Positions 1 to 11,900 of a stretch of DNA of 64,000 nt are shown here, one piece after another. The stretch's first letter is position 1; each line of letters begins with the position of its first letter. The position numbers and the translations under genes were made by a program. The stretch is from Larus michahellis (Eukaryota > Chordata > Aves > Charadriiformes > Laridae): NCBI RefSeq assembly GCF_964199755.1, contig NC_133906.1, positions 21,389,419-21,453,418 of the forward strand. The letters run 5' to 3'. The notes beneath the pieces were generated by a model, which was given only the letters and a program-made list of their open reading frames with translations, was not told the DNA's origin and did no database searches.

Positions 1-1765
1 GTCTCATTAATTTATCATGGGAACATGCCTTCAGTGCTCGCTCCCCTCCGTTCTCTTTCGTAAGATTGACAGAAATGTCTATAGACCACAAAGTGTTCTT
101 GACAAGAGGGTAATTGACCTTCGATGTTTACGTCTCCCCGCTCTTGGTATGTAACACACCAAGCTGGTTCATTTTTGGGAGGACTGGCTGTAAAGGACCG
201 GTAGTTTCCTTTTATGCTCTTGTTCAGAGGTCAGGAGAACTGGAATAACGAGTTCTCTGAGCTCTGTCTGGAGCAGTAGGTAACTGAGGAAGAACTTCCT
301 TGAGTAAATGGCCGAAGCCTTGGAGTCAAGGCTTTCAGAGCAGCCCCAGGTCTGCAAATGGGACAAATGATGATTTGCTGTTTTAGCAAGATCTTGAAAA
401 TAAAGCAGCACCAAGGGATTTTCTTTGTGACGGATAGGGTGCAATAGGCTAAGAATGAAAATCCACTGCTCTCCCTGGTGGGAAAGGAAAGGAGAATAGG
501 CTAAGAGACAGGTGCTATAACTTGGACACTTGGCTGGAGTAGGAGGAACTGGGTGGAAAGAGTTTCTATAGCTGAAGGACTATTAGCATCACCACCACTG
601 AACACTTCTTCCTTCATTATTAACATCAAAATAATTTCATTTATTCTGCAGAGTTGAGCTTTAATGAGACCACTGGCTGATTCTTTGCAGCTGGACATGG
701 CTGAAACACCGTTGGTGCTGACAGAAAGGAGCGTGCTGCTGAATTGCAGGATTTTGCTACGCCACAGACACTGAGGTAGAGAGCAGGACTTCTACCACCT
801 CTAACCTACTGCACTAGCAAAGTAAAACCATTATTTGTTTAATATGTTAGCACGTGCATGACAACTGCTATGTCGTGCACGATCATACGGCCCCTGCATC
901 CCCTGGCTTGGGCACTGTGTCCCATGACCTGACAAAAACTCCTGTCTCGGGAGAGCCGAATGCACTGCTATCTGCAAAAGTTTGAAGTGTCTCCTTTTCT
1001 GGTCTTGAAACAGGCAATGCAGCGCTTTCCTGATGCTGCTAGTGAAGGCTGTTTGCGCGTGCTTGCGCAGCAAAGAAATATTTCTGCTACTTGTCTCATA
1101 TTTTGCATCTTTTTGCCGTCCTTCTCTTCATACATTTGAAAGCAGCCTGGGGGGGAATAGCAATAGTAGAAAGCTAGCGTTAAACCACTGCCAAAGAAAA
1201 TGCCAACAGAAGGTATATGCATCGCTTACGTCCAATCGCACGCTGCCTGCTCAGCATTCGGCTGACATTATTTGGGATGCTGCCACCGACAGCACTGGGA
1301 GTTCAGGCTGCTCCCCGGTTTGCCTGCCGCCTTAGTCACTGGGTTGACTGCTGTTCCCCAGTCCCCGGGTGTCCCACGTGCTCTGAAGAAGGGAAAGTCT
1401 GCCCTTAGAGATGCGGTAGGACCATTTTCCCAAAGGGGGACGGGTGCCGGGAACGTAAATAAAACTCCCAAACGATACAAGTGAAGGAGAGTTCATCTGA
1501 GTTAACCACCGACAGTGAAGTCGTTTTGCTGTCTCGGGCTATTCTAATCCTATCAGTCAACAAACCTAGGCCATCTGAATACGCTGCACCACTTGGATTT
1601 CCACTCCGGCTATTTTCTTCAGCTCTTTTCTCTGCTAAATCTTCACGATTTCCCCCCAAGCACAAACAGCAAGTGGAGAGGGAGAAAAGGAGGATAAATT
1701 GGAAAAGCACAGGGAGAGGCCAGGGGACTGTCACTCGGAAAGCATGTTCTTCCCGTCAGACTGAC
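1..1765. other. Intergenic, no gene seen
   Basis: No Kazal exon or other recognisable coding exon on either strand. By chicken synteny the ovomucoid gene should lie further left, outside the window, so this is probably its far upstream flank. An imperfect inverted repeat (stem about 10 bp with one mismatch) is present near 852-881. Confidence 0.5.
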
Positions 1766-1894
1766 ACATCGCAGGCACGGATCCCACATTCAGTGCTAGA
1801 AGTGAAACCATCTGTGCCACAGATCTGCTGCGGCGCTGGGCCAGGGGGCTCTGACTGGCCGTCCTCAGCGATGCCCCCGGGGCACGTGCTATGG
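1766..1894 (-). pseudogene. Decayed Kazal 'a' exon (relic of a lost inhibitor domain)
   Basis: On the minus strand the bases from about 1830 to 1766 align closely with ovoinhibitor 'a' exons and translate as QICGTDGFTSSTECGIRACD. Compare [20 protein letters not shown] in domain 4: the conserved Tyr is Ser, a cysteine is Arg, and the reactive-site Cys-Pro-Arg stretch is scrambled. The block is about 129 nt, begins after a T-rich tract and CTCAG, and ends at GT|GTCAGT, where intact genes have GTAAGT or GTACGT. An in-frame stop follows 9 nt later. I found no matching 'b' exon between it and the left edge. It is probably a remnant of a duplicated ovoinhibitor/ovomucoid-like gene; a functional exon is unlikely but not excluded. 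Confidence 0.75.
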
Positions 1895-4800
1895 CTGAGC
1901 CTTGAAGGCAACCAAGGAAAAAAAAAAAAGTTTGAAGCAATAAATTCCCGAACATTCCTCATTCTTCAGCAGGCTTGAATGAAATTAACGTTTTGCTTCT
2001 CTGAATGAAAAATAGGCACGACGCGAACGCTCTTTGTTTGCAAATTCACAGTATGTTTAAACTCACGGGGCTGCACCTCAGCTGGTGAAAATCTGGAAGA
2101 GCCTCCCAGGCTGAGTGGATGTCTGCCAGCTGGAGACGGGCTCCCTTCCGCTCCCATCCGATTGTCTCGTATCTACTGGTTGATCAGCGGAGAGCACGCA
2201 ACCGGAGCCCAGAGCGTGGCAAAGAATCAAATGAAATTATATCAAACATTAAATTACAACAGGAGAAAGAACATTTCTGAGTGCAAAGAGAGTGATGGAT
2301 GAAATGGGTGGATACTAGGATTATATCTCCTTAAATATAGAGATCCAGGGAAATTCTTTCCATTCCCAAACTATTTTCTTTGCTAACAGCCAGTTAAATA
2401 GACCTGTGCGACTGATACAACGAGTTTGTATAATTATTTCTGGATTTCTTTTTTTTTTTTGAGGAACATACAGCTATAAAAGCGGTTAAAGAAATCATTT
2501 GACTATTCTGCCAAAAAGAGAACAGTTTTTAAAATCAGTGGGACGAGCCTTGTCACTCTCAAGCGCCTCTCCAGAGAGCGGCAGAGCATCTCGGCCCATC
2601 CACGTGCTGCCTGGGGAAAAAACCTAAACCAAGGCAAATCATCAGCAGACGTAATTTTGAAAGGTATAGATTTTTTTGGTAAAATGGTTGAAGGAAGTTT
2701 AGGTACAGACACTACCAAGGAAAAGTTGTGGGGATTTTTATTTTTTTTTTAAGCCACAGATGGGCGAGTGCTGATAAAGGGTGAAAAAATAATCTTTCGG
2801 CTCAATATGAAAAGACTAAGTATTGTTTTCTAAATCCCACTTATCAATCAAGAACTATATGATTCAACTCATTATTCCTTCCCTTTGTGTTGTAAGAAAA
2901 ATGACTGTAGACTCAGAAAACATTGATAAGTCTATAAAGATAATTTAGACAAACAAGGAAGGAGAGAAGACATTTATGTTTTTAAAATATTGCCTCTGTG
3001 ATATGTACCGGTGCGTTTACAAGTCACGAATCCCGAGGCCGGAACATCACCAGTGTGAAACGCGTGGAAATTGGCCCGCCCTCGGCGCGGCTGAGGAGCT
3101 CGGTGCCTGCTCTCCGGAGCCGGAGGGCTGCGGCAGCGGCCGCAGGGCAGCGTGCGGAGCTGGACCAGCTGCGTTTCGGCAGCAAAGTTTAGATGTTGCA
3201 GTCACAGCAGGCACTGGAAAGGCGGTTTTTTCTTCACCGCATCCTTCCCCGAGGGTATACGGCTGCACCTGCAACTAGTTCTGTTCATGGCAAGAGCGCA
3301 AAAACGAGAGTCCACTGAGAATCCAGGCTTGCATCCGTGTAGCGCCGCTTTTCAATTTTAAAATCAGGCTTTCCTAGCATGACAGTTGAATGGCTTTTGG
3401 GAGTAACCTGACCATTTTGAAGGCTTTTGCCCACGGTGAGTAAGAGAGGGAGCCCCGGGGCCCTGCAGAAGCGATGGAGCAGTAGCTGAGCAGCACCGGA
3501 GCGTCTGTCACCCTCACGCTGCAGACAGTTTCTGAGTGTATTTGCAGCCTGGCAAACGCCGAGCTCACGAGATGATCTCTTGCTGTTCCCCAGCACAGTC
3601 ATCTCTATCTATCCGTCTACCCAGCCGTTCCTCTACCTCTGGCCCAGCAGGCACCCAGCTCATTCACCCGTACCTTAAAACCAGCTTTCAAGTCTCTTAG
3701 TGACACTTTAAACCTGCTCTTGTTCTACCTCTCTCCTAAGCCACCAAAATTCGATGCTTCCTCTTGAACGTGCTCGTCTTTGCCTGGCCGTGGCTTCCTC
3801 ATCGTCACAAAGCAGAAAGAAATCATCTAATTAACACGCAGTCAGTAAGTAACCCTGGAACAGCTGAAAAACAACTCCGAGGCACAGAAAACAGCTCTGT
3901 CCCTGAGAAGGCGGCTGCCCTACTTTTATAGAGCTATATTGCTTCATAAAACACCCCCTGAGCCTGGCGGATATTTAAACGCCAATGTCAGGCTTTTCCA
4001 ATTTTCTGGCCCAGTTTTAGTGATTTATTCCATTACATAATTTTACATGAAACCTACTGGCGAATACTGCGTGGAAACGTCTGTCTAATGGCCGCTTTGG
4101 CTTCTTTCCTCGATTGCTCCGACTTAATCTCAACTTTGTGCCTCCTTGAGTTCGAGTTTGCCTTTGGTGTCACCGGACAGTGAGCTCCACGGAGGAGGCT
4201 CTGGCACGGCGGTGCCCAGCTAACGCCATTCACTTGGACCCTGACAGCTTTACTGCAAAGGCTTGCAAAGGCCAGCGGTCAGAGCTAAGTCCAAGTGAAA
4301 GTCTGCCAAAGTCCACCCAAAAAAAAATAATTCAGGTCTTATCCCTGAGGATAACCAAGTAACATTTAAACAAGGCTAAAGCAGCATGTTCTGCAAAAAC
4401 ACCTTAGCAGAAAATGGCAAAAAGGTTATATAAACCAAAGGAACGTTTACATTAGGACACAGACCCAAGAAAAGTACAATAAGCCATTGTTAGTTACAAA
4501 TCGTCTTGAAAAATACGTGCCAGGCATGGACACTAATGGCACGGAGGTACTACGGCCTCGTTCCCTGGTACAATACCCACAGTATCTCCAAGTCTTGAAC
4601 ATTTGCCTTCAGCCTATTCTTCTAGCCCGACAATTTAAAGAGTGACTTTCCAAACCGATCCAAATAATTGTGTTGCTCTCTGGTAAACTACAATGGGACA
4701 TTGAGTCAGGGAGGCGCTAGCTGTAGTCCAGAAGAAACCCTTTAACCCTGAAATATTGGACGCTTGCAAAGCGCTTTCGTGACCTGGTGTGGAGCCAGTG

Positions 4801-5780
4801 GTAGCAGCTGTACCCAGATGGCCAGCAGATGACGGGCAGCCCCCAGCTCCCCCTACCTCCCTGCCATACACACACCAAAGTGACAGCAAACCTGTCACCG
4901 GGTCCTGAGCTCTTCGGCCTTAAAAAAAGTAGGTAAAACGTGACTATCGGGCAGAACTGCTTTCCTACGACTTGTTACGTATTTGGTTAAGGCTGGTGAC
5001 AAGTGAACCTCTGCGGCCTTTTCCTTCCCGCATGGCTTTAGAAGGCAGGCAGCTGCAGGGATACACCAGGGCTGTCCCCCAGGGGTGACGCCTGCCCACT
5101 GGTCCTGGGGATATTCGGTTGCATGAATAAACCGAGGTATTTCGTGCATGGACATTTCTGCTGCCTGTGACCCTGGAGGGAGCACAACATTGCCTCCTGT
5201 AGGCTATCTCCTATAACAGCACTTGACATTGGGGACAAATTCAGTGGAAACAGGCTGGGATCACCCTTCCTGGCAGCAGCTGCTGCCTCTTCTTCCATGG
5301 GACAGGCCACACAGGCGGTGGGATCCAGGACAGGGGCACCCCTTGGCTAGGCAGCCAGTTTCCCTTCCTAGCCCACAGCAAGAAAGTGCTCTTCTTGAGA
5401 GCAAACCACCGCCCACGTCCTAGACATTGCCCTATGGAGGAGGTGGACCATACCCTTGAGGTGAATGTCTCCTTGTGCCAACTATAAGGATGGAGTCCGT
5501 GATCAGTTCATACAGAGATATTAAGGGTGAGGTTCACACAGAGATATTAAGGGTGAGGTGAGACTAATACCGACAGGGAGACTTTGAGGAGCAAGAGTGC
5601 CTGGGAGCTCCAAGAGGAGGCCAGGCCCTCACGAGAGCAGGGTCAGCACTGACCCATGGCAGGAAAAGATCTACCCACATTGTTTGGTAGAGCAGAATAA
5701 CAGTAGAAAAATACATACGCACCACTACAAGTACCGTGTCAGGGAGAAGGTACAAAAGGGATGAGACATGGCACTAAGAC
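1895..5780. other. Intergenic spacer downstream of ovoinhibitor
   Basis: AT- and T-run-rich spacer between the Kazal relic and the ovoinhibitor 3' end. No open frame here has splice sites or family motifs I can support. The only structured feature is the short tandem duplication at 5512-5559. Confidence 0.5.
5512..5559. repeat. Two-copy tandem duplication, 22 bp at 26-bp spacing
   Basis: ACAGAGATATTAAGGGTGAG plus GT occurs at 5512-5533 and again at 5538-5559, separated by TCAC. The copies are identical, so the duplication is probably recent. It lies about 240 bp beyond the ovoinhibitor poly(A) signal. Confidence 0.85.
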
Positions 5781-5801
5781 AGAGAAATGTTGCCAAGTGA
5801 G

Positions 5802-5807
5802 TTTATT
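5802..5807 (-). terminator. Poly(A) signal of ovoinhibitor
   Basis: AATAAA on the minus strand, about 120 nt after the stop codon, giving a short 3' UTR with cleavage expected near 5780-5790. Confidence 0.75.
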
Positions 5808-5929
5808 GGACAAGTGTTTCAGGAGCTAAGGAAACAAGACAAACGGAAGGAAAGTTGCTGGGGAAGATCAGCCCACGGGAAGTCGCACGCAAGAGAGCTT
5901 GTCTTCCTGGGCTGAACTCCAGCAGAGAC

Positions 5930-5975
5930 TTAGCATTCAGTCATACTCATGAGGTTGAGAGTCCTGTTGCTTTGC
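5930..5975 (-). CDS. OIH: Ovoinhibitor exon 16: C-terminus and stop
   Basis: Encodes [14 protein letters not shown] then TAA. It carries the last cysteine and an NRT glycosylation sequon. The acceptor is CACCAG. The short distance to the poly(A) signal makes this the terminal exon. Confidence 0.95.
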
Positions 5976-8900
5976 CTGGTGAGGAAAGGAGAGAGAAGGA
6001 TTAGCCACAGAGCGCATTCAGGGCTGAAGCCCTGTTCCTCACTTCACTGGCCCGAGCGCGTCAGCTTAGCGTTGACTGGAGAAAAAAAACAGTCTCAAAA
6101 GCCCAAATACTCCCTTTCATCATTATCATTAAAGGAAAGATGAAAGGTTTCACACATTTGATACAAGCCAATTCCTCTGGTGAAGTACTTTCCACATGCC
6201 CTGATAAGCTTGTGGGACAGATTACGTAAAAATGAGTAAAATATCTTGGAAGTTAACAAACAGGCCATGTACAGATCATGGAAACGGGCCCTTTGCATTT
6301 TGCCTTAAAACGCGAAAAAACCCATCTCCTTTGGACAAGTCATGATGCTCCAGAAATGCCCAGTATATGCCCAAAAGCAGTTAGTCAAAAATACATTATA
6401 AAACCAGCCCTGCGTTCATAGTAGGTATAGGAATTGATCATGAAAGGAAGGGTTTTACTCTCGTACGTACACGTAGGCATTGCAGAAAACACATCTGTTG
6501 CTGTATGTTTTGCCGTCAGAGCCGCAGTGGGGCAAGTATTCCATGGTGCAGATAGGAGAGACTTCTTGGAAGCCCTTGCAATGCTCCTGCACACGGAAGA
6601 CAGACATGAGTCTCTGCCTGAGCGCAAACCGTGGCCCCCCCAGCCTAAGGAATGACACCCCGCTGAGAAATGAAACTGTCGTAACATCACCATAATAACC
6701 AACTCCAAGTTTCCTCCTGGTGGCAGATGTGACCTTGTACTATTTCTGCTCACTGCCAGGTGTTCTCCTGCACCGTTACAGAGCAGTGGGATAGATGCTG
6801 GCTCTTTTACGACCAGAGTGAAATTCCCAAGGGATCTCCTCAGGTCTGCACACCACCGCTCCCCCAGCTTGTAACCCAGAGCGGAGGACAGTCCCCCGTG
6901 AGCATAACAGACACTGGACCTCACTCTTTGTTCCCATCCTTTCCCACTCACTTTTGTAATGTCCTCTTCACAGCGTCCGTTCTTTCTCTTGCCAAGATTG
7001 GTCCGATGCTCCCTGGAGGATGGAGAGACGGTTGTCAGCCACAACTTTCCCCTTTACGACCGCAGTGCAAGAACAAACCTCTCTCCCACGTAGCGCACAG
7101 GAGATTTTCGGATAAACTAGCTTAGCATTGCCTGCACAGCACTAACAAGAACATGCCCTTACGGACCAGGCACGTGCCTTCTGGAATAACGCTCTCCCCA
7201 CTTGATGTATCCCACTTTGTGGGGCTCTGGGGCCAAACACCCACCGGGGCAAGCAGGAAAACGGGGGTAGACAGACGGGACCCATCCAGCACAGGGTTTC
7301 AGAGAGCGCCCTTGCACGTTACTTGGTACTCATGGATCCAACCACCACCGCTGCGAATCCCCCCGGCACAAGGACAAGGACTCACAGGTTGTGGGCACAC
7401 AGTGTGCACTCGCTGGCGTAAGTGACACCATCGGTACCGCAGACGGGATCGTAGATCATCGTGCAGGCCATCAGCTCCCTGCCGTCCTTCAGCGTGGAAG
7501 TTCTGTACTGGCTGCAGTCGAGCTGGGGAACCAAGACGGCAAAAGCTCCGGCACAGGCTCTGCTCTGCGCAAGGGCCCCAGACACAACCCCCCCTGCTCG
7601 TGCCTCTGCCTTTTAGGATCTGCCATAGGATGAATTATGGTGATATATTAACTCGTTCTTCGTGGAAAGCTAGCAATTTCCTTTCATAGCTTTCCGCTGG
7701 AGAAGGCTGAACCAAGGCTTGAAGGCAGACATCACTCATTCAACTTTGTGTTTATCATGATGCCCCTATACCTTACTGAACCTACCAGGATATTACCAAA
7801 TGCAGCTCAAAAATAATCTGCAAACCAAAATGGCATGATTTATGCACTTCCTGCGAGAGAGCCGGCTGTGACCGAGGAGTTTTTCCACAGCCCACAAGAA
7901 TGGAGGGGAGATGTGCTGACAGCCCTTTTGTTGCAACGGGACGGCTCCGGGTGTTGAAATCTGCCAGCGGGACGGGCAGCAGTCGAAGCTGATTTACACC
8001 GGTTGAAGAACTGGCCGTGCGTTTTAGCACTCCCGGTTTCTCCAGTGCGAGCTCGTCCTCCCTGATTTATGTATCTCACCGGGTGTGAGCACAGAGCGTA
8101 CTCAGGAAACAAAGGATGACATTTCATAGTTTGTTTGTATAGAAATGAAATATCTGACTCGGGATGTTGACTCTTTCAAACACATGCTAATGAGATGGCT
8201 TTGTTCTTCTATCCCCCAGTGAGAGTAAATAGTTTAGGGCTGGCCAAATATAGTTAATCTGGTATTTTTATAAGATTCATTGTCGGTATACATTAGATTA
8301 CGCTGCATTTACTAAAAAAAAACAGAGAGGGTTTTGAATCCCCTGGTACGTTAGGTATCAGCACTCAAAACACAGGCAATTTTCTAATCTTTGCAGAACA
8401 TCCTTTTGTAAAATGCAAGCATCCAGAAGGCACCGGATACCCTGGGTCCTCCGCGTCCCCTTCCCATATTGCCAAAACAGGCTGCCGGGTTCCCGTGGCA
8501 GCTATGACAGACGGCTGTGGGAAAGGGAGTTCTTCTTGTCAAGCCTTAAATCATTTGTGCTACCTGTCTCATAACTCACTCCGCACCTGTCCTCTCCTCT
8601 TTCTTCCCCTGACCGCAAGCGGGAAGCACACAGTGTTCCTGCTGCCCGAGGGTGATATTCACGCCCAGAAGGAAGGTGACCCTCGGGGAAGGCTACACCA
8701 CCAAATCCCACCAGTGTTTATTCAAGTTCTACCGTCGGCACCAGCTCAAGCTCTTATTTTTCTTTAGGTTTCACTTACCTGGGGAACTTCCTCCACACAC
8801 CTTCCGTCATGCCTCTTGGCAACTTCGGTCCCAAACTCGCTAGAAGAGAAAGCGGGGTTAAAATTGCTCAACAGGTAACTGTGTTGAGCTCTCGGGGGGT

Positions 8901-11900
8901 GACCTCCGGGGCTTACATGTTATGGGCACACAGGGCGCAGTCGTTGCTGTAGGTGACGCCGTCTGTCCCACAGATCTCGCGCAGGATGAAGGGGCAGGCT
9001 GCCACGGCTTCGCCGGTTTTGGTGTTGCTCAGGTACGTGCTGCAGTCCACCTGAGGAGACAAAATAACAATGCTGGGTCGGCTGCCGGGGGATGGAAGTG
9101 CCTCATCTGCAGTCGGCCCACTCTCATCCTCCAGATTTTAAAGGCTTCTGCCCGAGGAAAATCAGGTTTTTTTAAGTTTAGTCTTCCACTGTAAGCGAAT
9201 TAAGTAATTGCAATTGGGTTTGGCATTCTCTGCTAACGGAGGGAAGAAAGGAACAGCTGGCCAAAAAGGTGATTTTCCTAGAGCAGCGTGTGTGCAAGTT
9301 TTAAGACGAGCATTTAACCCAAGGAATCTGATTTAAAGTGTTTGACATTGAGTCCAGCTTGACATAGTTAACTAAATCTGAGATTTTGTTTCAGCTCTTT
9401 TTCAAAACAGCAGCAAGAACTGTTTCACCGGCTCCCGCTGCAAAAATATTTACAGTATATAAAAATCTAACAGTTTAAATATTTGAGGATAAATAGACAA
9501 ACACCTATTGGAAGTCAGTCTGCGCTAGCTAAGCACCACTGACACTTCACTGTCATTTTGCGTAGTTTCCCCGATACAGCGTCTCTTATTACCTGTATTT
9601 CCCACATGGTCCAAGAGCAAATTAAAGCAAAGCTGGCATTTTAACAGTGTGCCTTTACTATAGAAAATATATTGCAGTCCCTCAGGATGCACGGAGTTAT
9701 TTTTGGTGCTTTAGAGCTGCTCTGCATAAGCAGAATAAATGCGTTGAGATATTATCAGCACGTATTGTTACTGTGCAGGATAATAAAGCTATTTTTGTAG
9801 GCGTATCTGGGAGCAGATTTTTCCTGGCTGACCAGAGCGCGAGGATTTTTTAACCTGCCTGTCTAGTGCAATGAATGAATACACGGACATCCAACACAGC
9901 CTTCTGCCTTCCTCTCCGACTGTGCTAAAATGGGCTGCCTGGTTCTTGGGCTGCCTCTCCTGATTTCTGCTCAGAGGTCTGCAGTACCGGGACGTTTTGT
10001 TTCTGAAGTCCCGGCCTGTCCCCATTCGCTCGTGCCCTCACGTTCGGCACATCAGCAGCCGCCGCTGTGAGCAGCAAGGGAGAGCCGCAGCCCGAGCCCC
10101 CCGTGCATCACCCCGCCATCCGTCACCCCCCCGTCCCTCGTCACCCCCTGTGCAGCCGGGAGCACGGCGGGCGCGCTGAGCCCAGCCAGGCTCTGCCTGG
10201 AGGCTGGAGAGGGAGTCGGGGGGGGTAATTTTACAGCTGCTTACACTTACAGCAGTGCTTTCCTCCTTGCATCTTCCCGCGTGGCTTTTCTTAACGTGAG
10301 TCCCGTGCTCTCTGAAAGGGAGAGCTCGGCGTTAGCGTGCTCACCAGCTGAGCCCCGTGACACCCAGGTGCCACAGACAGCAAACTGAACCCACAGCCAA
10401 TATATACGATAAAGGAGGCATCCAATTGCCTAATGAACCAGCTTCTCCCGGTCATCAGCAAGCGTAATCCCGAGCGGTAGCAGACCTATCCCCAGCCACT
10501 CTTTCGTCTGCCCAAACACCACAGCCCCTCATACTGATTGAGAGCTGGCTCTGATTGAGAGCTGGCTCTCCCACAGCTCCCCCGGGACCACAAGCAGAGC
10601 ATCAGGGAACAAAATCAAGGTGACGGGGGCTTCAGGAGGTTGAAAGAGAAACAGAAAGAGACATATAGATATGTTGGTATCAAAAGAAAAGCTGTCTGGA
10701 GCAGTAACCGTGACTAGTCACTCCAAAAGAGAGAGCTATGTACAGTACGTACACGTTATGGGCGCAGATGCCACATTCGTTGTCGTAAGTAAATCCGTCT
10801 GTGCCGCAGACTGGGAGCAGGATCCTCGGACAACGTACCTGGGCTTTACCACCCTTAATCATTCTTGATGGGTATTGACTGCAATCGATCTACAAAGAAC
10901 AGGAGCGTCAAGCCTAGGGAAGTCCTTGTTCTCCGAGAAAACCCCCAACGTAGCCTCCTGCCATGCCTTCCGTGCTGGGCTGCTGAGACGACACTAGTGC
11001 CACGTCTCAGTTCTCCCAAAACCAGGCTGAGTCAGTTCTGCATGAATCCTCTCACGCGCAGCGGGAACAGCACAGCACTGCATGGTTTGTGAGGTGTCAA
11101 ATCACTAGGGTAAGTAGCTTGGTCAATCCCAAATACAAGATGTGCCAGAAAAGCATTAAAAAAAAAAAAAAGAGGAAAAAGTAGTCCCCTTTTCATTCTG
11201 CCGTATAGATATAAACAAAACACCAAAATAGTGAAGGAATTTGGACTTTGCTGACAATGCCTTTGAAGAGCATCCTTCAAAGGAAGATCTAAGCCTAAAC
11301 TGACCGATTTCCACATTTTTGTGTTGGCACGTGCTAGGCACCAGCTCTGGGACTTCTCGCCTGATGCACTCAGATCACAACTTGTGGGGCGCTCCACGTA
11401 CCAGCATATATCCCCACCCCGGGGGTCGGGGTAGGTATGAATTCGTAATGAACCCTCTGTGCCTCAAAGCCCATCTGCCAGGGCTGCGGGGGCAAAGAGG
11501 GCCCAGGGGACACCTGCCTCGGGACAGGTGGGGTCTGTAGGCACCCCCAACACCAGGGGCTGGCAGAACTCAATGACATGTGGAGAAAGCTGGGCTTCAG
11601 GCCAGCTCACTTTCAGAGAATACGTAGCCTCAGGGAACCTTTCAGTTGATACAGCTAAGAGGAGAAACATGCCTTACATTGAGTACTTACCTCAGAAGTC
11701 TCCTGTCTGCATTTTCCATTATGCTTTTTGCTAACGTGGGTCCTCTGTTCTCTGGAAGAGGGAAACAATAAAGTAGAGGAACTAAATGATTCACCTCTTG
11801 GTCGCAGTCACGTGCAAAATGAAGCAAACCATGGCTTCGGACTCTAGAGCGTTTCAGAATAGTCACATTACTCGTTAACAAGCTCATCGCATCTTGTCAT

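Noticed and set aside
1405-1734. 109-codon minus-strand frame with a signal-peptide-like start
   Set aside because: It begins at GTG, not ATG, and the hydrophobic stretch comes from a pyrimidine-rich tract. No promoter or splice context.
1-5780. Ovomucoid (SPINK7) gene
   Set aside because: Expected by synteny downstream of ovoinhibitor, but no intact ovomucoid exon is visible; only the single relic Kazal exon was found.
6385-7044. 219-codon open frame on the minus strand
   Set aside because: It contains ovoinhibitor exon 14 but reads straight through the splice donor into intron and past exon 15 in another frame.
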